A DNA stretch of 7,233 nucleotides. Origin: Candidatus Kapaibacterium sp. (GTDB taxonomy: Bacteria > Bacteroidota > Ignavibacteria > Kapaibacteriales > UBA2268). The position numbers and the translations under genes were made by a program. Below are positions 1-6,907 of the stretch, one piece after another. Position 1 is the first letter of the stretch, and every line of letters starts with the position of its first letter. Under the pieces are notes generated by a model that saw only the letters and a list, made by a program, of their open reading frames with translations, had not been told where the DNA came from and did no database searches. The stretch is taken from assembly GCA_938038165.1 (NCBI GenBank), contig CALHRB010000325.1, forward strand, positions 1 through 7,233, read 5' to 3'.

Positions 1-210
1 ATTATAAAGCCATGACTGAATGCCAATTTGGCTATAATTTCATATATTTTTATGTTTTCAATTGAAAGCAGTGGAACTTTGAGTTGATTTTGTTAGGCAA
101 TAATTACAGGTTGGTTAATATTGAAGTTTTAAATTGTTTTATAATTCAATTGTTTTTCTTTCACTACCGATGAATTCAAGAGCAACATCAAAAATTGTTT
201 AATTATAGAA

Positions 211-246
211 TTTCTTGATTTTTGCGAATTTAGTAATAAAATTTTG
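211..246 (+). promoter_or_regulatory. Candidate promoter of the first T9SS-cargo gene
   Basis: TTTCTTG at 211-217 is followed 21 bases later by AAATTTTG (239-246), which matches 7 of 8 positions of the Bacteroidota -7 element TAnnTTTG. Within it, GAATTTAGTAAT (226-237) nearly repeats GAATTTCGTAAT (3771-3782) upstream of the other T9SS-cargo gene. The distance to the start codon would leave a leader of about 75 bases. AT-rich DNA yields such matches by chance, so this is a suggestion only. Confidence 0.3.
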
Positions 247-263
247 TTCGGTGTAACAAAATT
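240..263 (+). repeat. 9-bp inverted repeat in the leader of the first gene
   Basis: AATTTTGTT (240-248) and AACAAAATT (255-263) are perfect reverse complements separated by the six bases CGGTGT. The element overlaps the end of the candidate promoter. It could therefore be a dyad operator at the transcription start, or a weak hairpin at the 5' end of the transcript. It is not followed by a T-tract, so a terminator is unlikely. Confidence 0.4.
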
Positions 264-315
264 ATACCTTCTGAATTTATATATTTAAATCACAATATTT
301 TATTAATATTTTTTT

Positions 316-321
316 GGAGGT
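316..321 (+). promoter_or_regulatory. Strong Shine-Dalgarno site GGAGGT
   Basis: GGAGGT lies 8 bases before the ATG at 330 and is a full-strength match to the 16S anti-Shine-Dalgarno sequence. It fixes the start of the first gene. It is also informative about lineage, because class Bacteroidia genes rarely use such sites. Confidence 0.85.
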
Positions 322-329
322 ATAATACA

Positions 330-2837
330 ATGAAGAAATTCTATTTTACAACTTTGATGCTTTTGGCTCTATTTGTGGTTATGAGCCTGAAGTTGTTTTC
401 ACAACAGCCACCATATCAGCCTCTCAACTTTATGGCTGTTCAGGTCGAGACTAATAGCGGAAACAAAATAAAACTTACTTGGAACAAGAATCCACAGGGA
501 CCAGCAGTTGAATTCTTTAGGATTTTCAGGGCATCCGGGTCAACAGATGATTTATCTCAATTCCAAAGAATTGCTGATGTAAAAGCTGAAGAAAGTCAGG
601 ACGAGTATGATTTTTATGACTATCCTGGTGCGGATGGAAAATATACATACTACATACTGTCAGTAAATATTTTCGATAATGAATTGTATTTTAGCGAAAG
701 GACTAATTTCAAAACAATCAAATTTTTTGGCTCTTATGTCATAAAAATAATATCTCAACCCAAAGAAACTGCAACAGCAGGTAAAGAATATGTTTATGAA
801 GTAGTAGCTGAAACAAATTTGCCGAATAATTGTTCACTCAAATATGAATTATATGGCGATTATCCCGATGGCATGACTATTAATCAGCAAACTGGCAGAT
901 TATCATGGATTCCCAAAAAAGATGGCCGCTACTACGTAAAAGTTAAAGTCTATGCAGATTGTGATATAAATGTGGAACCGGCTTATCAAAAATTTACCAT
1001 TATTGTTGGAACCGGATCAAACGGAAAAGTCAAATTTGTTACTGAGCCTAATACCAAAGGTGAAATTGGGGTTCAATGGAGTTATAAATTTAAAGCTGAA
1101 TCAGATGTTGACTGCCCGATAAAATATATGGTTATGTCAGAGATAGATGGCTTGAACTGGGATAAAGAAACAAATACTCTTACTTTCACGCCGCAGCAAA
1201 GTGGATACTACCGAATACAAATCAAAGCTATACTTGAATGCGACGAAAAAGTTTATGTAGTTCAGGAATTCAAAGTTATTGTAGGCAATGTTGAAAAATA
1301 TTGTGCCAAAATCACAGGCACTGTTAAGGATGGCGAGGGAGAATCAATAAAATCTGGAACTGTTAGAGCATGGCTTATTTCAGACAATAATAAGGAAACA
1401 CCAGTATATAAAACATCAATCGAGAGAGGTTTCTTTACTCTCAAATTAAACGAAGGGAAATATATAATTGATGTTGATGGTGAACTTTTCTATCACGAAT
1501 GGTACGAAGATGCTGAGGAAGTGGCTGATGCCAAAAGAATTGACGTAAAATGCAACGATGAACTCAGTATAAATATCGTTGTTGAAAGAAAGCCAGAGCC
1601 AAATTATTATGTTGTATCCGGGACAGTCCTCTCTGAATCAGATAATGAGCCAATTTATGCAAAAGTTGAATTTATTATCGTTGAATTATTCAAAAACGAT
1701 GGTAAATACGAAAGTTTCTATGCAAAAACCAATAATAATGGTGAATATGAAATTAAACTGCCGGACAAATGGACCTACAAAGCCAGAGCTATTCCTCTTG
1801 TTGATGGATATGCCGAGCAATATTATGACGGTGTAACATCTATCTTTGAAGCTGACTTGATTGAGCTTACACAAAATGTTACTGGTATTAATTTTAAATT
1901 GAAAAAGCTTAACTCATATTCAAATGGTTTGTCAGGTAAAATGGTCGCTGATGCTACTGGCAACTACATCAGAGGTTTGGTAACTGCCTATCTTGTTAGT
2001 GCAAGTGATGGGAATGAATATAAATTCTCAAAAATAGCAGAAACTGATGCAGAAGGTAAATTTAAATTTACTAATCTCATACCCGGCGATTATGTCTTAA
2101 TGTCAGTTCCATTTTCTAATTCCTATGTTCCCGGTTATTACAAACAGAATTCTGTTGCTGCACTGAAATGGAGGGACGCTACAAAAATTACTGTTGGTAA
2201 TTCAATGTTAGACGAAGTATTCACTATCAGACATAAACTTCGCAATGGTTACAAGGGCATAATCAGAGTTAAAGGTAATGTAATAGATATTTCAACAAAC
2301 TTTGGCAAGGGTTCAGAAAACAGCCAAGGCACAAAACCTGTTGCCGGTGCTTTTGTTTATGTCATTGATGAGAATGGTAATATTTCAGATTTCACATTTA
2401 GCAGTACAACAGGTTCATACGAAATGGTTGAATTAGGATCAGGAAAATATACAATCTATGTTGACAAGGTTGGGTATGGTTCTTATTCTAAACAAATCTA
2501 TACCGATTACTCTCAAAATTACGATATTGCTGTTGATTTGCCAATAATGCTTGAAGAACCTGCTTCAGTTGATGATAATCAGGTTTTATCAGGAATGAAC
2601 ATTTTCCCAACTCCTGCAAGTGATTTCATTAATCTTGAACTTAATGCTGAAGATGGTGTATTAGACATTGAAATTTTAGATTTAACCGGTAACCTATTAT
2701 TAACACAAACCATGCCAATGAAACAGGGATCTAATTTAATAAGGCTTCCGTTAAATACATTTCCGACTGGCTTATATTTCATTTACGTCAGAGATGGTAA
2801 ACAATTCAGAGCAAGTAAATTCAGTATAATTCGTTAA
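330..2837 (+). CDS. Modular secreted/surface protein with FN3, Ig-like and carboxypeptidase-regulatory-like domains and T9SS sorting domain
   Basis: This 835-residue protein is predicted to be exported by Sec and then by the type IX system to the cell surface or medium. The signal peptide is residues 1 to about 25 (MKK, hydrophobic core, ending LFSQ). A fibronectin-III-like domain follows (about 30-130), then two tandem Ig-like repeats (about 135-228 and 232-322) with He_PIG-type TG-x-L-x-W-x-P and T-L-T-F-T-P-x-x-S-G motifs. Four carboxypeptidase-regulatory-like beta-sandwich modules come next (about 325-425, 426-530, 535-645, 647-745), and a type A sorting domain (about 752-835) ends in FSIIR. 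There are exactly six cysteines (168, 211, 262, 304, 325, 408), one pair per module. No catalytic motif is visible, so adhesin, matrix or structural roles are possible; function is unknown. The start is set by GGAGGT 8 bases upstream. The end carries three consecutive in-frame TAA stops, followed by a terminator. Confidence 0.93.
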   Translation: MKKFYFTTLMLLALFVVMSLKLFSQQPPYQPLNFMAVQVETNSGNKIKLTWNKNPQGPAVEFFRIFRASGSTDDLSQFQRIADVKAEESQDEYDFYDYPGADGKYTYYILSVNIFDNELYFSERTNFKTIKFFGSYVIKIISQPKETATAGKEYVYEVVAETNLPNNCSLKYELYGDYPDGMTINQQTGRLSWIPKKDGRYYVKVKVYADCDINVEPAYQKFTIIVGTGSNGKVKFVTEPNTKGEIGVQWSYKFKAESDVDCPIKYMVMSEIDGLNWDKETNTLTFTPQQSGYYRIQIKAILECDEKVYVVQEFKVIVGNVEKYCAKITGTVKDGEGESIKSGTVRAWLISDNNKETPVYKTSIERGFFTLKLNEGKYIIDVDGELFYHEWYEDAEEVADAKRIDVKCNDELSINIVVERKPEPNYYVVSGTVLSESDNEPIYAKVEFIIVELFKNDGKYESFYAKTNNNGEYEIKLPDKWTYKARAIPLVDGYAEQYYDGVTSIFEADLIELTQNVTGINFKLKKLNSYSNGLSGKMVADATGNYIRGLVTAYLVSASDGNEYKFSKIAETDAEGKFKFTNLIPGDYVLMSVPFSNSYVPGYYKQNSVAALKWRDATKITVGNSMLDEVFTIRHKLRNGYKGIIRVKGNVIDISTNFGKGSENSQGTKPVAGAFVYVIDENGNISDFTFSSTTGSYEMVELGSGKYTIYVDKVGYGSYSKQIYTDYSQNYDIAVDLPIMLEEPASVDDNQVLSGMNIFPTPASDFINLELNAEDGVLDIEILDLTGNLLLTQTMPMKQGSNLIRLPLNTFPTGLYFIYVRDGKQFRASKFSIIR

Positions 2838-2861
2838 TAATAAATCAAAAATACAAAAAAG

Positions 2862-2889
2862 ATGGGCTTCTCAGAATTGGGAAGCCCAT
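2862..2889. terminator. Bidirectional intrinsic terminator between convergent genes
   Basis: ATGGGCTTC (2862-2870) pairs perfectly with GAAGCCCAT (2881-2889). The stem extends inward by a T-G wobble and a C-G pair, leaving a six-base loop. On the + strand it is followed by TTGTTTTG. On the - strand it is followed by a longer T-rich run (the complement of the A-rich 2840-2861). It sits 24 bases after the stop of the first gene and 27 bases beyond the stop of the minus-strand DUF1573 gene, so it can serve both. Confidence 0.9.
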
Positions 2890-2916
2890 TTGTTTTGACC
2901 GTATATAATTTATAAA

Positions 2917-3627
2917 TTATTTGTTATTAAATAAAGGTGATTCCTTAATTTGACCAAAACCTGTAATAACAACTTCGGGCATATCAGGAGAATCGGTATT
3001 AATTTTTAAGGTGCAATTAAAATAACCTGACTTTTTCGGAGTAGTTTTTGCGGTAATGTCAATTTCCTCGCCCGGTTTTAAAGTTTTTTCGCCTTTTAAA
3101 TTAATAAAAACATCGTCAGGTGTCATTTCGATTTTTGAAAGCTTTACAGGTTTGTTAGTATTATTTTTTAATTTAAGAGTTGAAGTAGCTTCTTTGCCAA
3201 CAGTCATTTCATTAAATGGGAAATATGTGGTTGGACTTACTTCAATTGGCTGAAACACATTAGCTTTCAAAAATAAAATTTTGTTAGGGTTATTCGGGTC
3301 ATTTGAAGAAATTCTTATGCTTTTCATAACGTCATGCTGACCAGCACTAATTCTGAGTGTAACATCTAAATTGGCAATCTCGCCAGGGTTTAGTTCTGAT
3401 TTGTCAAGTGGAGCAGTTGTGCAACCGCAACCTGGCTTAACTTCATTAATTATAAGTTTTTCAGTACCGCTGTTTTTTATCTGAATTTTTGCTTTTAGTG
3501 GATTTTCGCTTATTGAGACTTTTTTCCAGTCGTATGTGTCGCCTCCAACAATTTCTATTTTTGGTTGAGATTTTGCTGAAAGAACAAAAGCAAAAATAAA
3601 AACAAATATTAAAGTATATCTTTTCAT
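2917..3627 (-). CDS. Exported DUF1573 protein with two Ig/ASH-like domains
   Basis: The product has 236 residues. Residues 1-21 form a signal peptide (MKR, a phenylalanine-rich hydrophobic core, AKSQ), without a lipobox cysteine, so a soluble periplasmic or envelope protein is expected. Residues about 30-122 form the DUF1573 domain, with its hallmark K-P-G-C-G-C-T-T (cysteines 67 and 69) and the S-N-D-P strand-turn near 108-111. A second, related beta-sandwich (about 124-225) repeats the plan, with T-P-K-K-S-G and T-D-S-P, but has a lone cysteine at 205. The biochemical role of DUF1573 is unknown; such proteins are very common in Bacteroidota, often in several copies per genome. The ATG is preceded by GGTGA (minus strand, 3636-3632) four bases away. 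The gene converges on the first gene and diverges from the ASH-repeat gene, so it is probably monocistronic. Confidence 0.92.
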   Translation of the reverse strand: MKRYTLIFVFIFAFVLSAKSQPKIEIVGGDTYDWKKVSISENPLKAKIQIKNSGTEKLIINEVKPGCGCTTAPLDKSELNPGEIANLDVTLRISAGQHDVMKSIRISSNDPNNPNKILFLKANVFQPIEVSPTTYFPFNEMTVGKEATSTLKLKNNTNKPVKLSKIEMTPDDVFINLKGEKTLKPGEEIDITAKTTPKKSGYFNCTLKINTDSPDMPEVVITGFGQIKESPLFNNK

Positions 3628-3823
3628 AGCTTCACCGCAATATTTTAAAACAAATTTTTTGACGTAATATATATTTTTATAGTGTTAAAAATACAATTTA
3701 ATAATAATTTCTTATAATTGTCATCGATATTCCAGACTAAAAAAAATAATTTTCTGTAATAAACTGATTTGAATTTCGTAATTTTGACTGATTGAACTGA
3801 TTTAAGTAAGCGATTCAAGAGAA
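3628..3823. other. Divergent intergenic region with short direct repeats
   Basis: This 196-bp AT-rich gap must hold the promoters of both the minus-strand DUF1573 gene and the plus-strand ASH-repeat gene. ACTGATT occurs three times (3763-3769, 3787-3793, 3796-3802), the first and last within a longer AACTGATTT. TAATTTTG (3779-3786) fits the Bacteroidota -7 consensus. No ORF, RNA gene or hairpin with a GC-rich stem is visible. The DUF1573-gene promoter could not be placed with confidence. Confidence 0.6.
3751..3786 (+). promoter_or_regulatory. Candidate promoter of the ASH-repeat/T9SS gene
   Basis: TAATTTTG at 3779-3786 is an exact match to the Bacteroidota -7 element TAnnTTTG, with a weak T-rich upstream element TTTCTG at 3751-3756 (22-base gap). 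GAATTTCGTAAT (3771-3782) resembles the element before the first gene. The leader would be about 30 bases. The upstream half is poor, so confidence is limited. Confidence 0.33.
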
Positions 3824-6130
3824 ATGAAATTAACCAAAAACAATAGGTATGTTCGGATTTTTTTAACTCTGGTCGCCATCATTATAATGACCAATAACCT
3901 TAGTTCGCAGCCATCATCTCTTATTGTAAATGACAAAACCCCATCTGATACAATTGATATGGGACTAACTTTGAATGGTGTTCCAGTAATTACTACTTTT
4001 AATCTATGGAATACAGGAAATATAGATTTAAGAATGTGGCCCACAAATATATATTCATTTGCCATAACACCAACAACAATACCCGGGCATTCAGATGACC
4101 ATTTTGAGTTTGATCCTGAAACTGTTCCGGACTTTTTATTAAAGCAAGGAGAAAGTAGAAAGTTCTCTATTAGATATAATTCAAATCCCTCGCCCGTCTT
4201 TCCTGTTGGAAAAAAATATGCACGGGCAAGGATTGGACTTGCTGAAAGGCTTCCTCTAAGTGATAATGACCTGGCAAGAGGTTACCGAGATTTTCTGCTT
4301 ATTGTCCGAAAAACAAATAAATTTATTGATGGCTACGAAAGTATCATCAATTTCGATTCAGTTTATGTTAATCCGGTTGATACTAACAGAAAAATATGGA
4401 AAGTGCAAAACAATATTGAGGAAGAATTAGATATAGAATCAGTAACCTTTGACAGAAAAATTCCAAGAACAAATCCTCATTTATTTTCAAGTGTAATTCA
4501 AACCCCATATAAGCTTTCCCCTGAAAAAAGGACTGTTGATTTTATTATTCGATATTATCCTATAGAACTTGGTTTCGATTCAGCTTACACATTAATAGAG
4601 TTTAGACCTAATCCAAAAACTGAACCGGAGAAGAAAGATAGTTGCTTTGTAGGTATTTCCGGAGTTGGAGTTCAGCAGAAACTTATTATAATTGACAGCC
4701 GTAATGCCCAGATAAAACAAGATACAATAGACTTAGGAAACATCAGGGTTAAAGAGAAAAAGGATATAGAACTTGTATTTCTTAACTATGGAAATATTCC
4801 TTTCGGAGCCATAAAGCAAGATATTTACGAAATAGGTTCTGATGATAAAGCCGATGGTTTTACATTTACAAGAAAATTAAGTGATACAACACATTTACAA
4901 CCATCTAGAACCGACACTGTTAAATTCAGTTTTACCCCCACCGAAAGAAAAAACTATCTTGTTAGATATGTAATTGAAAGTGATATATCAAAAAGAAAAA
5001 TTTATGGGTATCCGGATTCTGTCAAAAAACTTACCTTTTATATTAAAGGAGTCGGTGTGGAGCCTTTTCCGGTAGTTCAGGATACCATTGATTTTGGCAG
5101 TATAGTTATGAACAGGGGGGATTGTCCCGCCCGGCGTGACAGTCTTATCCCTGTATTTAATCAAGGTAATATGATTCTTGAGATAAAAAAACTCGAGATA
5201 AAGCCCGAATTCCCGCTTACACCTTTCAGAATATTAACCGAAAATTTTAATATTCCTCCAAGGTCTGTTGATACTCTGAGAATTATTTTTGATGCTCTCG
5301 ATAGTCAACCAGCTGAGTTTGAAGCTGTGCTATGGATCTATTCAAATTCCACCAAACCAAGAGATACAATTAAAATTATTCTAAGAGCAAAAGGAGTCAA
5401 ACCCGATCCGATAAGTGTTTCATTACCTCCTGATATAAGAGCTAAACCGGGAACAAGAATAGAAATTCCGATTTTAGTCGAAAAGAGTAAAGTATCTTTA
5501 GCAAAAAGCTATATTGATACTCTTGATTACGAGCATACACTTTTAAAATATATTGGTTACGAAAAAATCGGTACAGCAGCAGAGTTAGTTCAGTTCACTA
5601 ATTCATACATCAAGGAAGATGAAAACGGCGGAAGGCTTTTCATTCAACTTAATGATGATAAATATCTTTTACCGAATGATACTCTTATAAAATTGCGGTT
5701 CAATACTTTTTTAGGTGAGAAAATTTTAACACCGATTAACCTCCTTAATCCAAAATTCGGAGATGGCATTTGCACAAATATTCTTACACCTCAAATTTCA
5801 CGTGCTTTTTTCTCTCTTGATTCTGTCTGTGGTCTTGAATTCAAAGTGGGACCGAGGCAAAGTCAATTCATTTTCAAACTTGATGATATTTATCCTAATC
5901 CAACAAGTGAAAAGATTGAACTGAAATACAATATAGCATTTGAAACCGATGTTCAGTTTGCAATTTATAATAGTTTTGGTGAATTGGTTTTTAACCACAC
6001 CGTTACCGGTCATCAATCAGGGGAATTTTCAAAGCTTATAGCAACAGATAAATTTTCAAAGGGACTTTATATTTTCGAGATGAGAGCCGGTATATTCAGA
6101 CAAACAAAAAATTTTTTATTAATCAGGTAG
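3824..6130 (+). CDS. T9SS-exported protein with four ASH/choice-of-anchor-like repeats and a cohesin-like domain
   Basis: The product has 768 residues. The N-terminus (MKLTKNNRYVR, then a hydrophobic core, ending LSSQ near residue 29) is a signal peptide. Four repeats of about 120-135 residues begin with D-T-I-D-x-G or a degenerate form at about 42, 177, 300 and 420, each followed by a strand containing N-x-G-N or similar. This is the pattern of ASPM/SPD-2/Hydin-like, 'choice-of-anchor D' beta-sandwiches. Residues about 530-670 resemble a cohesin-type domain (I-S-V-S-L-P..., conserved K-P-G and I-P-I strand, L-R-F-N strand). The type A sorting domain (about 685-768) has the canonical Y-P-N-P at 690 and ends FLLIR. 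The start is the first ATG after an in-frame TAA at 3803-3805, with only a weak AAGAGA as ribosome site. A surface scaffold or binding role is inferred; no enzyme motif is seen. It is followed by a beta-barrel gene 15 bases on. Confidence 0.92.
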   Translation: MKLTKNNRYVRIFLTLVAIIIMTNNLSSQPSSLIVNDKTPSDTIDMGLTLNGVPVITTFNLWNTGNIDLRMWPTNIYSFAITPTTIPGHSDDHFEFDPETVPDFLLKQGESRKFSIRYNSNPSPVFPVGKKYARARIGLAERLPLSDNDLARGYRDFLLIVRKTNKFIDGYESIINFDSVYVNPVDTNRKIWKVQNNIEEELDIESVTFDRKIPRTNPHLFSSVIQTPYKLSPEKRTVDFIIRYYPIELGFDSAYTLIEFRPNPKTEPEKKDSCFVGISGVGVQQKLIIIDSRNAQIKQDTIDLGNIRVKEKKDIELVFLNYGNIPFGAIKQDIYEIGSDDKADGFTFTRKLSDTTHLQPSRTDTVKFSFTPTERKNYLVRYVIESDISKRKIYGYPDSVKKLTFYIKGVGVEPFPVVQDTIDFGSIVMNRGDCPARRDSLIPVFNQGNMILEIKKLEIKPEFPLTPFRILTENFNIPPRSVDTLRIIFDALDSQPAEFEAVLWIYSNSTKPRDTIKIILRAKGVKPDPISVSLPPDIRAKPGTRIEIPILVEKSKVSLAKSYIDTLDYEHTLLKYIGYEKIGTAAELVQFTNSYIKEDENGGRLFIQLNDDKYLLPNDTLIKLRFNTFLGEKILTPINLLNPKFGDGICTNILTPQISRAFFSLDSVCGLEFKVGPRQSQFIFKLDDIYPNPTSEKIELKYNIAFETDVQFAIYNSFGELVFNHTVTGHQSGEFSKLIATDKFSKGLYIFEMRAGIFRQTKNFLLIR

Positions 6131-6134
6131 TTCT

Positions 6135-6139
6135 GAGGT
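6135..6139 (+). promoter_or_regulatory. Shine-Dalgarno site GAGGT supporting a TTG start
   Basis: GAGGT lies in the 15-base gap after the ASH-repeat gene, six bases before TTG at 6146. The next in-frame methionine is far inside the barrel sequence and would remove the signal peptide. This site therefore decides the non-ATG start. Confidence 0.8.
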
Positions 6140-6145
6140 CTTAGA

Positions 6146-6907
6146 TTGAAAAAAATATTTACAATTGTCATTTTTATTTGTTTATTTATATTTTCTCAAG
6201 ATAGACTATTTGGACAAGGATTTGATTGGCAGTATTCTCCACGTTTACCTTTCGAAACACCAACTTTTTTTGTAGGATTGAACGGAAATTTGGCTTATTA
6301 TTTGCACAATGGATCAATTGATTTTAGGGAGATTTACAAATGCTGCACATTTACTCAAGGAACTGGTTTCGGATCTATATTCGGAATCAATGCTGAATAT
6401 TGGAAAACTGCTACAATTGCTCTTGGCGGTTCTTTGTCTTACATGACTATAATTGGGTATTTCGAAGCCGATGGTGAAGCTCTTCCTGTTTACCCTACAG
6501 GCCTTTTCTACTATAAGAATGAATTTAGTACAAAACTTTCATATATCACAATTGAAATGGATGCCAAATACAGGCTCTTTTTAACCCATTTCTTTGCTGG
6601 TGTTGGTATTAGATTGGGATATTTAGTTTCAAATAAAAGCGAGTTCTTTGAAAAAATTGTTTCACCCCCTGAGGCAAGATTCAATGATGGCAGTCAAAGA
6701 AGAACTATTGCCAATGGAGTCATCTCTGACATTCAACCAATTTTCTTCACTCCAAAGCTAAATTTAGGCTATGATTTCAATTTAGGTTTGGGAACCTATT
6801 CATCCATCTTCTTTTCTGCTGGTCTGCCAATCGTAAATATTACAAGGGACGCCCAATGGCTCAGCTGGATTTTTCAGCTTAACATTAAAGTTTTCAAGGG
6901 TTGGTAA
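6146..6907 (+). CDS. Outer-membrane beta-barrel protein, TTG start
   Basis: This 253-residue protein has a signal peptide (MKKIFTIVIF core, ending LFGQ near residue 24). The mature part is rich in alternating hydrophobic/polar strands with aromatic girdles and glycines, as in small outer-membrane barrels of the OMP_b-brl/PorT-like type. Examples are F-F-V-G-L-N-G-N-L-A-Y-Y near 42, A-L-G-G-S-L-S-Y near 93, F-F-A-G-V-G-I-R-L-G-Y near 150 and a final strand W-I-F-Q-L-N-I-K-V-F-K-G-W. An adjacent cysteine pair sits in I-Y-K-C-C-T near 64. The specific family and ligand cannot be named. The start is TTG, supported by GAGGT six bases upstream. It follows the T9SS-cargo gene by 15 bases on the same strand with no terminator between, so co-transcription is likely. 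A role as surface partner or anchor of that cargo is possible but unproven. Confidence 0.85.
   Translation: MKKIFTIVIFICLFIFSQDRLFGQGFDWQYSPRLPFETPTFFVGLNGNLAYYLHNGSIDFREIYKCCTFTQGTGFGSIFGINAEYWKTATIALGGSLSYMTIIGYFEADGEALPVYPTGLFYYKNEFSTKLSYITIEMDAKYRLFLTHFFAGVGIRLGYLVSNKSEFFEKIVSPPEARFNDGSQRRTIANGVISDIQPIFFTPKLNLGYDFNLGLGTYSSIFFSAGLPIVNITRDAQWLSWIFQLNIKVFKGW

Larger units (their letters stand above)
1..329. other. Non-coding leader region upstream of the first gene
   Basis: This stretch is strongly AT-rich and every frame has frequent stops, so no gene can be supported. One frame is open from the window start to a TGA near 63-65 (about 20 codons), too short to tell a gene end from chance. 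The region holds a 12-bp palindrome TTTCAATTGAAA (56-67), three copies of AATTGTTT (132-139, 148-155, 193-200), a candidate promoter and an inverted repeat (both listed separately), and the ribosome binding site of the first gene. What lies further upstream is not visible. Confidence 0.7.

Noticed and set aside
1..65. Tail of an upstream gene ending at a TGA near 63-65
   Set aside because: About 20 codons of AT-rich sequence without recognisable protein character cannot be told from chance.
321..326. TATAAT just before the first start codon
   Set aside because: It overlaps the ribosome binding site, and transcription from it would begin at or inside the start codon.
1262..1874. Short open frames on both strands inside the first gene (1262-1444 minus, 1579-1836 plus, 1686-1874 minus)
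   Set aside because: They lie wholly inside a well-supported domain protein, have no ribosome sites, and their translations show no domain character.
3802..4065. 87-codon minus-strand open frame overlapping the start of the ASH-repeat gene
   Set aside because: It overlaps the signal peptide and first repeat of a convincing gene, and the translation has no recognisable features.
5115..5120. Run of six G inside the ASH-repeat gene as a phase-variation tract
   Set aside because: The run is short and the reading frame is intact with repeat structure on both sides; six bases is below usual slippage tracts.
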